This document shows positions 32,201-44,805 of a stretch of 64,000 nt of DNA, piece by piece. The translations under genes and the position numbers were made by a program. The DNA comes from Chytriomyces cf. hyalinus JEL632 (lineage: Eukaryota; Chytridiomycota; Chytridiomycetes; Chytridiales; Chytriomycetaceae): positions 1 to 64,000 of the forward strand of contig JAIWWG010000047.1 in assembly GCA_025435555.1 (NCBI GenBank), written 5' to 3'. Position 1 is the first letter of the stretch. Each line of letters starts with the position of its first letter. A model generated the notes under the pieces. That model ran no database searches, was not told the origin of the DNA, and saw nothing but the letters and a program-made list of their open reading frames with translations.

Positions 32201-33759
32201 CGAGATGGACGAGCGGATGCATGTCCCTCGTCCGTCCAACCACTTTTTCGACGAGATTGATGATGATTTGTCAGAAAGTGTTCCAGTCGAAAGTGTTTCT
32301 CTTCATGATATGGTCGTGGATGAACTCAAAAACAACATTCCTGTCCTTGCGGAGCGAATCTCTCTGGATGATTTGCGAAAAGAGAAGATTGCCCTCGATC
32401 AAGAAGTTCCCGTTGAACATGTTGTGCTGGACGATCTTTTAATGGAGCGTCATATTCCAGTCGAGCGAGTGGATTTGGGTGAACTCTTGTTGGAAACTCG
32501 AACAAACAGTGATTCGAGTCGGTCAGGCAGTTATGGGGATATCGATATGCTGCGGCCTTCTCCACCTGCAACTCCAGAAACGATTTACGATGCGAAACCA
32601 TTCACGATATCAGACTTTAAACTCATCAAAACTGTTGGAACTGGATCGTTTGGCCGAGTTCACTTAGCCCTTCACACAAAAACAAACACATACGTGGCGC
32701 TGAAAGTGCTGCGTAAAATCGATGTTGTCAAGTTGAAGCAGGTCGAACACACGTTAGATGAAAAGCGAATTCTCGAAGCGCTTTGCAACGGTTGTCCTTT
32801 CCTGGTACATCTCTATGGCTCGTTTGTGGATTGCGAATATCTATACCTTGTCCTGGAATACATTCAAGGTGGCGAGCTTTTCACGTACCTGCGGAATGTG
32901 GACAAGCTGGACAATGAGTCTGCCAAGTTTTATGCCGCGGAAGTTGTTCTTGCGTTTGAATACTTGCACAGTGCCAACGTTGTTTATCGCGATTTGAAGC
33001 CAGAAAACTTGTTAATTGATAGCCGCGGACACATCCGCGTAACTGATTTTGGATTTGCAAAACATTTGGAAGGAGACGAGACGCATACTCTTTGTGGAAC
33101 TCCGGACTATTTGGCACCTGAAGTGGTTAGTGTACCTAATGTTGATGGAGTTGAGTTGCTCGTTTTTTTTTTCTTTGCAGAAGCAACCTGGCTTAGAGTG
33201 GCTCCTGCCACCGACAAAAGACTCAATTGCTAATCTACTTCACATTTCCAACGAAAAACAGATTCAGGCAAAGGGCTACGGCAAAGCCGTTGATTGGTGG
33301 GCACTTGGAATCCTCATTTATGAAATGATTGCCGGCCACCCACCCTTTTTTGATGACGATCCGTTCCGATTATACGAGAAAATTGTGGCCTGCCGTCTTG
33401 CGTTCCCGCCTTTCATGCACCCTTTGGCAAAAGACTTGATTCGGCGGCTATTAACACCTGACCTGTCGCGGCGGTATGGAAACCTGCGAGACGGAGCCTT
33501 GGATATCAAAATGCACCCATGGTTCCAAGGAATTGACTGGGACGCAATGTGGGAGCTGAGGATGGATGCACCGTATATTCCAGATGTTGAGGGCGACGGT
33601 GACACATCGCACGTGAGTTTTGAAATTTTTTTGTGGAATTCCAAGGCAAAATTGTTGAATGCACACTCCACGTCGCAGTTTGATGAGTATGAAGAGGATT
33701 ACGCCCCGTACGGCCGAAATGTTCCAGATCCATACGCCGACACATTCAAAGACTTTTAA
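29289..33759 (+). CDS. PKA-type AGC protein kinase with very long N-terminal extension
   Basis: Five exons (29289-29683, 29781-30091, 30166-33125, 33262-33612, 33679-33759) give 1,365 residues. The kinase domain fills about 1,050-1,310 and matches the cAMP-dependent protein kinase catalytic subunit: GTGSFGRV, the VALKVL lysine, [18 protein letters not shown], activation loop [14 protein letters not shown], and [19 protein letters not shown]. The tail [15 protein letters not shown] and terminal FKDF are the PKA C-tail with its hydrophobic motif. The first 1,000 residues are unlike normal PKA: Ser/Thr/Pro/Lys-rich, then Val/Glu/Ala-rich, then short VPVE-type repeats just before the kinase. The intron at 33126-33261 splits the APE region; splicing restores APEVIQAKGYG. 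An upstream in-frame ATG at 28917 is possible but less likely. Confidence 0.9.
32277..32505 (+). repeat. Four degenerate VPVE-x-V-x-L-x-DL repeats before the kinase domain
   Basis: Four successive protein units begin [35 protein letters not shown] and [11 protein letters not shown], each followed by a charged helix-like stretch of 5-12 residues. Spacing is irregular (about 16-23 residues). They end about 40 residues before the kinase domain. Confidence 0.7.
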
Positions 33760-33967
33760 ACACGCGCTGCTGACACGATCAATTTATTTAGTTTCTTTTT
33801 CTTTTGGCGGGGGTTTATCCAGTTTCCCTGCGTTGTTTGTTGTAATGTTCATGGTTTTGCTGCTGTGTTCCCCTTTTTTGCTTGCGTGTAAGTTACAGTG
33901 TGGCTAAAGACAGTTGAGAAAATAGAATGAGCAACTTGTGAGTCATCGTCCAAGAAATTAAAGGCAA

Positions 33968-36900
33968 ATGAAAGCGTCAAAGACGAGAACTCTGCTCTGG
34001 GCATGGGCACTCACAGTCCTTGGCCTCGTTTCTGGTTTGCGACACGGCCAACCTGAGGCAGCATGTTCAACTAACCCACTGCTGACGCCTGTTCAGCATC
34101 GCTTGTCGCCCAGCACAAAAGTCTGCTCATCCTTCCTGCATCCGACGCAACCCGCATTCAATCTGTAGAAACAGCATCCATTCCAGTTGGAGACAAAGGG
34201 TGAATGACCGTTGCTTTTAGCACACCTTCGCCGCATTCTAAAACCTCATTCAGGCTCATCGCTCTCATCGCTGCTGGTACTGTCTCCGGCGGACAGTTTC
34301 TTGTATTTCCTCTTAATGCCAAAGGCGAGGCTGACCAATACTATGGACCAGAAGGTAATCCCGTTGTTGTTGGACCTCTCCCTGAGAGATCGCCCTCATT
34401 GAAACCTCACATACCCCACTCTGCAGGACCAGCTGAAACTGCTGGATTCATTGTTCGCGCATCGAACGCAAAGTCCGCAACCAACATTCTCGAAACAGAA
34501 TGGATCAAGGTCCTGTTTCCCGAAAACCCTAAAACCGACTCGATCCATGTGTCCGGCGTTGTTCCGATCCCGAAAGAAGGCGCAGTGATTGTGACAGGAA
34601 CTTTTACGGGCAAGTCGCTCACGCTACAGGCGAAAGAGGACGCGCGGGAGTTGGTTCGGGTGTTGGGAGGCGGCGCGTCTGTGCGTACGGCGTTTGTTGC
34701 AAAAGTGTCGGCGTTGGGCGTTTTCGAATGGGCAACGAGTGTCCAGACTCTGTCGCTTGTACGTGACAGTGCTAACGCTGGCGCTGAGGCTGGGATAAGC
34801 GATTTAAACAACATCAAGCAAACAAAAGCCATTGTCGATGAGCAGAAGAGTGACTCATCCGCTCAGCAGGGTTCGTCCGTTGCCCCGAATGGAAGCGAAA
34901 AGATTGCTGAAGCGGATCAAAAGAAAAATGAAAAGGTCCAAAAGCGTTCAATTCATCCTGAGCGGCGATCGGACAATGACGCGTCAAAAACAGAAGTTGA
35001 TGAACATGTGAATGTTCAGTTTCCAGTCCACGCTTGCTTAGATGGAGAGATCATTCTTGTTGCGGGAACTTACAATGGAAATTTACAGACAACTGTTGGG
35101 AATACTGCCAGGTGAAGTTCTTTCAAAACTGGGTTAAAAAAAAAAAAGGGAAATTCTCATCTGCGTCAGTTTACAGTAAGGGCGACGTGTTTGATGCGTT
35201 TATTCTCAAGATTTCAGCGAAAACAGGCGATATTCTCGCAAATCATGCCAATTTCGTCGATTTTAAATCCCTCAAACCACTTGGAATGCAATCTGTGTTT
35301 GTTGTCAATTCAATCGAAGTCGATCCTTGCCTGGCAAATCAGGGCTCAATTATTGTGACGGGGCAGAGTTACTCAACATTTATTTATTCGAAACAAGGAA
35401 TCAATCATGCGTTTGCCACCGCGCATGTCATCCGCCTCTCGTCTCCTTCATCAAAGGACTTGAAGGGTACGGCAAATGCATTTGAAACGCGTGAAACAAG
35501 CACTGTTGCACTGGGCCGTTTGAAAGTTAAAACTGAATCAACTGGACTTACGACGACATTGAGTCAACACCGAGTTACACGTGGCATGCGCTTTGTTGCA
35601 CTGCCCGAATCCGCGGATTCGGGCGAAAAAAGCGGGAAGAAAGACTCCTGTGTTTACTTTGTAACTGGAGTCATGATCAAAAAGGATGCGATGGAGAGTT
35701 CTGAAAAGGACTTGATTGCTGCTGCTAAAGCGGATGAGGCATATACTGCTTTTGTGGCGGAAATGTCGAATGACTTTACGTTCAAAGGTATTGCATTGAT
35801 CGAACGTTCCTTCGGTTTAGTGCTTGCTGATTCTCTTGATCTCTTAAGAAAACGGAGCTCGATACGACCTTCCAGTGTTTGTGGATGCTGATGAGCTTAA
35901 AGTCCCATCAATTGCAATGGGTCTTTATTCCATCTTATACGTTTCTGGAACTGTGAAGAACCCGAAAATACCGTACGCAACAACCGAAATATCCGATACA
36001 TTGATTCGGCATCTTATGCACCTTTCATTTGTTTTAAACAGATATCAAGCCCTCAGTGGAATATCTTTGAGCGGAACTGCACCACACAATTATCTTCTGG
36101 GCATTGAACCGTATGGGCGACGAATCACCTCCAAGACGGCGATTCCACAACCTTCTGATTTAGAATTATTGCATGGAACGCATATGACATTGGGTGATAC
36201 GGTGCAACTCCAAAGTTCATCCGGCCCCGCTGACGAACTATTTGCCCATGGAATTCTTGGTTCGCACGATGTTCTTGATCGCGGGATGTGGCTGGGCGTG
36301 TTGGATTTGACTGGCGTAACAGCTTACTCTGAATCCATGGCACCAAAGAAGGAGAAGACTGGCGGCGAAAAATCAGGTACTCAAGCGAAAGAAGGGGCTG
36401 ACGACGCTGTTGTACCTTCTGCTGAAGTCGGTGCGCCTCCGCCTGTACCGATCCCTGCGGAACCAAAATTAAGCCCAATCGCGCCCTCCCCTATTGAGCA
36501 GAAAAAAGTGGAGGAAGTGCCAAAGGCGGCTTTGACCAATGATTCAAAGAGACCTGGCGGGTTTCAACCTCCTGAAACATCCGAAACTGGTGAAAAGATG
36601 AAACCACCTGTCGTCGTTGAGAAACCCGTCCAAAATGCCGAAAAACCAGTCGTGCCACCAGTGAACGATGAGGATGAACCTGAAGAAGGCTATAAACCAC
36701 CCACTGAAGCAAATCCCGAAGATTTGGCCGCTCAATACAAAAATGAAGACGATAAATTGAAGCAGCATGTGCAAACAGCTATTGAGGATTCATTCTTCAC
36801 TGGGGCTGGATTCTTATTCGTGAGTGATGTTCAGTAGTTTGATACGAAAATAACTCGTCTTTAATTTGTTGAAACAGGTGTTTATCCTTGTTGTAATTGT

Positions 36901-37408
36901 CGCAGCTGTTCTCTTTATTGCCTACAAAGTCAGGCGAGAGAATTTGGGCCATGTCATTGACATGAAAAACTTGCCCGCTTCGCTGCACAAACTCTTCAAC
37001 ACAATGTTTGATCCAAGATCCCAAGGCACAAATCGTGGGGCGTACGCTCCGGCTGCATCGAAGCAAGAAGACGACTCTGAGCTTCAGGAGCTTCCCCATC
37101 CCGTCGTAACACCCGGAAGGAGTATCCTCTCGGCCGCACCTTTGACTCATCGGAAATCATCGGTGGTTGATGGCTATGGTAATGCTCCGGAAACAAGTGT
37201 GCCGATTAATTTCAGCGGCAATTCATCTGGTGTTGTGAGGGGAGTTTCTCCAACAATGTTGGGAGGTACTGCCAAGATTACCATGCGTCAATCGGAGGAA
37301 GTGGAGCCTCTAAAAGACGAATCTTGGGGTTGGGATGAGGGAGATATGTTTGACGATGGGTCGGAATCCAAAAGTGCAAAGAAGGAAGACGATGAATGGG
37401 GGTGGTAG
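33968..37408 (+). CDS. Type I membrane protein with tryptophan/acidic cytosolic tail
   Basis: Exons 33968-34034, 34097-34199, 34254-35111, 35177-35787, 35849-36819 (which may contain a 69-nt in-frame intron ending at AAACAG near 36040) and 36878-37408 give about 1,020-1,046 residues. The start has a signal peptide (RTLLWAWALTVLGLVSASL). The lumenal part holds scattered beta-strand units of the form hhVTGTF or ILVAGTYNG, suggesting a propeller-like or beta-sandwich fold, then a Pro/Glu/Lys-rich stalk. One membrane helix follows (VFILVVIVAAVLFIAYKV) and then a basic boundary RREN. The cytosolic tail ends in two Trp motifs in acid-rich sequence, SWGWDEGDMFDD and the final DDEWGW. I do not recognise the family. 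A sorting-receptor or trafficking role is inferred only from topology and tail. Confidence 0.75.
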
Positions 37409-37995
37409 GGCATGTTTTTAAAGTGTGGGGGAGGTGATGATTGCACCATTCATATTAAACTATGCAACTGTCAGATTTATGGTTCAATACTTAAGCAATT
37501 GCGCTGCTCCGCGGGGTGATTATATCAGAATGCACTGGATTCTCTGCTTGAATTGCCGCCGCTTGAAGAAGTTGTTTGGAGATGCAATTATTTTCGTGAT
37601 TATCAACTGAAGACACGTTGCTTTAAGTTTTCAGCAAGTGCAGAGGTTCGCGACGTTTGTGAGCCTATTAGGATCGTAGTCGCGTCTCATCCCGAACTGG
37701 CGCTAACTCTGCATTACGTGTCAAGGAAGGGGTTGACACAATACTGCCAACAAGGAAGGTGTGACCTACCGTTTGGGTTGGTAACTTGGTGGCATGAGGA
37801 GTGTGGATGAAATTGTGACTCATACTGAACAACTGGCACAACGCCTTCTGTGGCACCTGAAAACTGCGCCGTGCGTACCATTTCTCTGAATCTTAACGCA
37901 AGAATAAAGCCAGCTGTCGTGGCGAATGCGAGTTGAAATGGCACTCGACGTGATGAACCTTCTTTTAAGTTTTATGCAAATTCGCACAGTCTGAC
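37409..37995. other. Intergenic
   Basis: 587 bp between two plus-strand genes. Short frames on both strands encode nothing recognisable. It should contain the 3' end of the membrane-protein gene and the promoter of the next. Confidence 0.5.
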
Positions 37996-40959
37996 ATGTC
38001 CCGTGACACACCGCTTGATGGAGCGGGATGGGGTCAGGATGCAGGCGAGCCAGTTGAATCTCAGGCGGGATGGGGCCAAAGCGAAACGCCTGCTGCAGAG
38101 CCGCTGGCAATCTGGAGTGAGGCTTACCCGTCGTTTGTCCCCCTGGAAGACGAGGAAGAGCTGGAGTATCAGCACCCGTGGAAAGCCGATGTCACGTATG
38201 AAAGCGGTGATGCGGTTGATGTGTGGGCAGTGTGGGATGACGATCGGGATGAAGGCGGCGATGATTACGGGTTTGATCAAGTTGAGGTGACCTACAACTT
38301 TGAGGATGTCCAAGTCGAGAGCGCATTCTCGTACGAAGACATCGCAAGTCCCAGGAATAATCACCGGCTCTCGTTTACAAACTCGCTTGTGGGTGACTGG
38401 GTGGGTCAGAGCGACTGGCGCCGCTTTATGAACGACGGCGATGCCAATCAACAGCATGACGACCTTCTGGATGTGGACAGCGCCATGGACCTCCTCTCGG
38501 ACACGGAACCCATGGCCATTCTTCCTATCGACTCTTCAGTCCTGCAGCCAGGCAGAACAGCGCCGTTCAGAGTCTTGATCGTTGGGGGCGGACTTGGCGG
38601 TCTCTGTCTTGCGCAAGGTGATCCAATTCAGTCACTGCAAAGTCAATGCACTGACAATCCATTCATGTATATTCAATCAATCAGGCCTCAAGAAGATCGG
38701 CATCGCATCTCGAGTATTCACTCAACCGTCTGACGCGTACGGAGCCGCTTGGGATGACAACGACCATCGCTTGTCCAACCGCATCTCTCTCAGTGCAAAC
38801 ACTCTCAATTCTCTTCGTCACTGCCTTCCCGTCGAAAACTTTCGTGCGCTTGTTCAACATCCAACAACACTTCTCCCGGCCCGTGCTCCCTTAACAACTA
38901 AGATACCCGTGGTCGGAAGATTCTTGACGGCTTTTCTGTACGGGCTTTTGCCGTACAGCATATATTCGAGACCGGGTATATACACTGCGCGCGGCTTGTT
39001 TCCGCTGCTATACCCTGGACTGGTTGCAAGTGTCCTCAGCACACACTTATTTGGCAAATTTCACAGCAGCTCCACTACGCAAAGTCTGAGCGTTACGCTA
39101 AAGACATTAAGGGCAGTCTTGTTGGCAGGGTTGGATGTCATCACGCCTAATTTGAATGCACCTTTTGGTGACAAAGAATCTCATATTCCAGTTTCCTATT
39201 TTGAAACTTGGGCGAGCACGCCCAAAAGCTATGATGCAGAATATGGGCTCGCAAGTGTGTGGAATCATGGAAAATTGGTTGTGAAAGTGGATCGAGTTGT
39301 TGGAGGAGGTACGGCAGATGAAGCCAAACCTGCAGATCATCAAGTTGGGGTGTTCTTTGAAGACGGTATGTGTGAGGTGGGTGACTTGGTTGTGGACTCA
39401 CGCGAATTGGAATCGAACGCTGGCGAAGATGAATTGGGGAATGAGTTTATTTGGATGTCCGGTAATTACCTGTTTTGGACGACCTTCATTCCAAGAGACC
39501 TCATCCAATCTCATCTTTTGGTTGATAATTTAGGACTGTATCCGATCCCTGATGAAATCAAACCGACTGTTCCTGTCAACATTCTTACAGCACCTTCCGT
39601 TATCAAATCGTCGTTTTTGCACCAGCAGCAAAACCCAACTAGTCCAAATATGGTTCTCTATACCTCTCCTAAAAACATCAGCACCGCGAAACCAAGCCCT
39701 TCGACTTCCACTCCAGGCGTTGCGAAACTATCACGTCCTCCCAGCCGACGTGTTTCATACACCCTTACGCCACAAACAGTCGCAAGGCCTCCCTCTTTCA
39801 AAACAGCGTCCGAACCTCCATCCAGCCCGACTCAGCTCATGTCTCCAGCTCTGTCACAGACCATTTTGTCAGTAAGCGCTTCTCCCAACACTGCTTCAAA
39901 CCCCATCACCACCGCGGTGGCTACAAAACAAAGCGGTGTCGTTAGTAAGCAATCGAGTAGCGATAGTATCAGAAGCAATACGAGTTTCGGGGGCACAAGT
40001 ACCTTCGCCAGTGTCGGATTTGAATTGAACACCCCAAATATTCCGGGCCCGCAACCGCGACTCGTGAGCAACAAAGGCAGCCGTGACAGTCTCCAAGCGG
40101 AAAGTAGCAGCAATCTGCAAACCAGCCGCGGAGGTCGTCGCACAAGTGCAACCAACAGTTTGCACAGCATCGGCAGCAGCAATGGAGGTATGAAACGACG
40201 CATGACGAACGCTTCAACATTGCTCAACAACAGCAACGGCAAATCGAACGCTGCAACCACTTCGAAAGCGCTGGCAATCGCGGACCGATTCACACATGTG
40301 CATTGGCGCCTTTGTCTTCCGAGCAGTCTCTTGACGTCGCATTCGCGCGCACTGCACCTGAGCCCCGAATTAGCACCACAAGAAGTTCTGTTGGCAGTTG
40401 TAAGTGCACGAAACGGAGACATGTACAAAAAGCTGGGTCAGGAGCTAGTGAAAGATTGGAATGATGGTGTCCAAAAGTTGATTAGTGGAAGTATAGGCGT
40501 GGATGTGAGTTTAGACGTGGCCTCATCTGGTAAATGCGGATCTTTGGAAGTGTCGGAGGACGTTAAGGAGTGGGTAGTTGAAGTGCGGGGAGGCGTTTTG
40601 AGGTAGGCGTGGTGTCATTCGATTTATTTGTATCTGACATGCCAACATCTTCTTACAGCTTGAAGCCATTCGATACACCCCACAATACCAACTTGAGCGC
40701 GCATATTTCTCGCACTCGCGAACTGTGTGTTGTCCTCGAAAAAAGCTTCAGCCTCACCGAGATTGGACATGCGCCGCAAATTCACAGCCAAGAACGGTTG
40801 ACCCTTCTTCTGCAAGGGTATCAAACAGCAGGAGAAGTGATGGATGTCAAGTCGAGAGAAGCATACATATTTGGGCTTGGTTGGGATTTGGGCGTGGACG
40901 GATGGAATGGGTACTTCAGAAGATTGTTGGAAGTGGCGCGACGTGTTATTTTGGGTTGA
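37996..40959 (+). CDS. FAD-monooxygenase-like protein with acidic Trp-rich N-terminus
   Basis: Three exons (37996-38617, 38685-40602, 40659-40959) give 946 residues. Residues about 190-230 carry an FAD-binding Rossmann start, FRVLIVGGGLGGLCLAQGLKK, as in PHBH-type aromatic monooxygenases. Later pieces fit weakly: NRISLSANTLNSLRHCLP, and GDLVVDSRELESNAG where GADGxxSxxR is expected, so that motif is degenerate. No clear GD-FAD motif is seen. Ahead of the Rossmann fold is a 190-residue acidic segment with repeated Trp (GAGWGQDAGE, QAGWGQSET, DVWAVWDDD). Residues about 520-740 are a Ser/Thr/Asn-rich insertion. The C-terminus resumes an ordered sequence. It may be a diverged oxidoreductase or a non-catalytic FAD-fold protein. 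Confidence 0.75.
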
Positions 40960-41066
40960 AAGTTTTTCTTCGCCCTTTGTGATTAGGCTTTCATGAGGAC
41001 CTCCTATGTCGCTTTATATTCTTATTGCGAAACCAATACATCATAATTAGACCAACGTTAAAATAT

Positions 41067-44000
41067 ATGGAGATGGATGAGACACAGCAAGAAGAGGAGG
41101 AGGAGGAAGTGGAGCTTCTGATGAGTCCGGAGAGTGGCGACATTGACGATTTGGAGTACTTGGGAGGGGATGGTGACGAGGATCCTGATGACGGTGTTGT
41201 CTTCTTCGAGAGTCCGCCCGCTTCACCGACATTCTATCCCCAACCATCGCAACACAATCAGATGGAGCAAGAAGAGGTACGGATCTCTCTTCGATTGCCT
41301 GTCGCTTGCATCGATCTCACTGTGCTTATATTATGTTCTTACTCCACTCATTGTCCAATCAATCACGGCACAGCCTCTTGACCTTCCCCCCAACATCGAT
41401 ACGGACCAACTCACCTCCCGACCATCTTTCCGCAAACGAATCCTCGAAGAAAGCGTACGAAACCCAACGCCCATCGTCCGGACCTCGACGGATTCACGGC
41501 CAAAGCCCGTCACAGCAACCAGCCTTAAAACCCGCCACGCGTATCTCAGTGCATTGAATCTGCTTAGACAGGAGATCGCAGATGCAAAAGGACCGCAGTT
41601 TCAAATCCCGCGCGAGGCGAAACCAAACACTGCATTCATGGTCCTGACGTCAACTCATGTTGCCAATCCTTCCTTCGATATTGAACCGCCGAATCCTTCC
41701 AACTCGAATTCTGCTCAAGAATACAATTCTGACGCTGAGCAGTATGATGTTGCTGCTGCCGCAGCCGCAATGGTGTCGAATATTAAATTGCAAGTGCTTC
41801 GAAGGTTATCCTCTCCGCCAATGTCCCCCTTCAACTTGGAAAACTCGAACAAGGATGCGCAAGCAGCAAGTTCAAAGGGACAACCTCCGTCATCAACTTC
41901 CGGTTACCAACTGCTCACGCCCTTGAATTCAAATACATTCCCGAATCATTCGAATCCCACTTCTCGCGCGCCATCACCAAACTTCACTGCTGAAAGTGCC
42001 GACGCGAGCGCAGGAAATGCATCGAACATATTCGGATTGACTGTGCCAACTGAGCCCCCACAGCGAAAAAATTCGTTTGGTTTCATCAGCGTGTCAAAAC
42101 CAACGAGCGATTCATCAGTCAATGCGGGGCCTACTCCAAAAACCTCATTTGGCATTCTAAAATCTTCGAAAGGGGCGAGCGACAATAATTCACATAGTGC
42201 AGGGCCCACCCCGAAGAGCTCCTTTGGCATTCTGAGTGCGTCGAAAACAACCAACACGCCTTCCCCTGTGAATGCTGTGCCAACAACTAAAAGTTCATTT
42301 GGTGTTCTCAAAGCTGGTTTCAACAACTCTGCAGTATCTGCGCCGCAACCTTCGCAAGGAGGATTACCAAGGCCTGTGATTCTATCGCGTGATGGAATGG
42401 TTGTGGATGCCAATTTTCAAATTCATCAACAAAAGCAACTGCAGCAACATCAACAACAGCAGCAGCAGCAACAGCTGAGATCGCACTCACCGCAACCGCC
42501 TTTCCCACCAACACAGGCACCTTTGCATTCAACCAGTCCCCAGCCTCCTTCACAACCTGCATTTCAATCGCATTCTCCGCAGCCACCTCATCTACCACCT
42601 CCGGTTCCGTCGGTTTTGTCAAAACCAGACGGCGGTCTCACAGTCGGCGTGCCGCCTCCTCGCGGAAGTTCTTTGCCTCAAAAGGCGTCTGCGCCACCGC
42701 CGTCGGAACTGAGCACGGTCCCAATGACGTTCGATAACATGCCACCTGCAATCACCCAATTACCTACTGCCACCCCACCTTTACAACCATCTGAAACAAA
42801 GCTCCGAAACCCTCCAACGCGCCCAGCGCAACCTAAACTCTTGAACCTCGAATCGAAATTCCAACTTGCAAAACTATGTATCGAAGGGAGTGCCCTGTAC
42901 GGCGAGACAGAACACGAAGTGCAGCAACTGAAAGATGAAGGGTTTGCGCACTTGACTGAACTCAGCGCCAACGGGATGGCTGACGCGAATTATTATTTGG
43001 GGAAATGTTTTGCAGAGGATGGAAATTACGCGCTTGCATTTCCGGCATTTTTGAGGGCTGCGAAATCGAGCTGTGCTGAGGCCAGCTTTGCAGCTGCGTC
43101 GTGCTTGGAGTACGGAAAAGGGACGCCAGTGTCGTTTTTAACGGCGCAGTATTATTACACTGCGAGCGCTGAGGCTGGCCACATACTCGGAATGCATCGA
43201 ATGGCTGCTGCGCTTTTGAATGGGGAGATTGGATATGAAAAGGATGTATATACTGGGTTTAAATGGTTGGAAAGAGTGGCCGAAACTAATGGTGAATATT
43301 TTTTGGTTTTTTGAGTCATTGCGTTGAAGCCAACCTCATTTTTTGCGACAGATTCAAGCCCTCTTGTATCACTGGCACTATACCAACTCTCGCAACTTTA
43401 TGAATATGGTATCCCTGGAATCCTGCAAACTTCCCCAATCCTGGCTCTCAAGTTCCTTCAAGAAGCAGCAGACAGGTGTCATCCATCGGCTTTGACACGT
43501 CTAGCAGAGGCATACGAAACAGGATCCCTTGCTCCGCATCTCCCAAAAGACATCAAAAGAGCCGCCGAATTATATACGCAAGCTGCTGAACTAAAAGATT
43601 TTGAAGCCATGTTTATAATGGCGGATTTCCACTTGAAAGGGCTGACGATCATGGACTGCGGTTGTGAAGCGGCAGTCGACATTCCTCAGATTTTGATGGA
43701 CCATTTGATACCTGATGCACTGGACGATAGCTTGGTGGATACTTGGAACTTGCCTGGTTTGGTGACGCTGGAGAGCAGCCCGCCGACATCGGCGCTGGGA
43801 ACCAGCCCTTCCAACGGCCGCGAATTTTCTCGACCGAACGAACAAACGCACGTAGGCCCATGCCGTTTCACTACCCTCATCTCTCGATCTCCACTCAAAG
43901 CCTTCCACTACCTCTCCGCCATTGTTGAAAGCAACCGCTGCCCGGGAAAACTCCATAGCGACGCACAGTATGCGCTTGGATACCTGTATGAACACCCTCT

Positions 44001-44553
44001 TCTGCTGCCTACAGTTCAGCAGGATGGAATAAAGGCGGCTGCGTTGTATGAAGCTGCTGCTATGGGTGGGAGCTTGCTGGCCAGGCATAGGGTGGCACAG
44101 ATGCGGGCCGCCAGCGCTGAAAATGAGAAACTTCTGTTTGGAGGAGGTGTTCATGGCAGCAGCGGCAGAGGTGTAATAGGAGGGAGCGGAGAGCAACCGC
44201 TACAGCAGCAGTTGGGCGGTAACAGTATATTTAGAATTTCCGAGGATGATAATGCAGCACGAGCCGCGTTCCGAAAATGGGCAAGTGAAGGAGGTTTGGC
44301 AGATGCAAGTGGCCCGGGTTCTTTCAGTACAGGTGCAGTTGGTGCTCCTGATTTGGGAGGAGAAGGGCGACGGTTTGGGATTGTAAAGTCACGCCGAGTG
44401 AAAAAGAAGGAGCATGAAGACTTTGAAAGGAAGCTGGAGGTAGCAGGCATGTTGAACGCGCCTGTGTTGGACCTTCGGGCAATGGGTGGGGAGTTTAAGG
44501 AGCGCCGCGGATTCTCTGGCGGACAGGGGGATGATAAATGTAGTGTTATGTGA
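41067..44553 (+). CDS. SKT5: Chitin synthase regulator SKT5/CHS4, Sel1-repeat protein with CAAX box
   Basis: Three exons (41067-41276, 41374-43291, 43352-44553) give 1,109 residues. The C-terminal half has about seven Sel1-like helical repeats (for example ANGMADANYYLGKCFAEDG, EAGHILGMHRMAAALLNG, SDAQYALGYLYEHPLLL). The protein ends in CSVM, a CAAX prenylation box like that of yeast Skt5/Chs4, which activates chitin synthase III and ties it to septins at the membrane. The N-terminal half is disordered: an acidic start, then four SSFGILK-type repeats each with a GPTPK spacer, a poly-Gln tract and a Pro-rich stretch. A charged segment before the CAAX (RVKKKEHEDFERK) could aid membrane contact. 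The ortholog call rests on repeats plus CAAX. Confidence 0.85.
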
Positions 44554-44805
44554 TGACTAGAAAGTACATTATTTTGATTTGCCAGTCCCAAGTTTCGCCT
44601 CTCCCGAAAAAGAAAGCACGTGGAATTCCGAATGGGAGCGACTGTTCCCAATCCTGCGTTTCCTTCGAGGATTGGGAAGCCTACTTAAACAGCGGGTGCT
44701 CAAAATATGAAGGCCAAGTTTGATTCTAACTGTGTCTTTATTTTTTTTACGTGAAGGAAATATTGGGTGATGCAGACGGGAAAAGTATATCAAAACATAT
44801 GAAAG

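Noticed and set aside
33178-33261. Extra exon in the kinase ([15 protein letters not shown]...)
   Set aside because: Including it would insert about 28 residues in the invariant APE[11 protein letters not shown] segment. Splicing 33126-33261 restores the normal PKA sequence.
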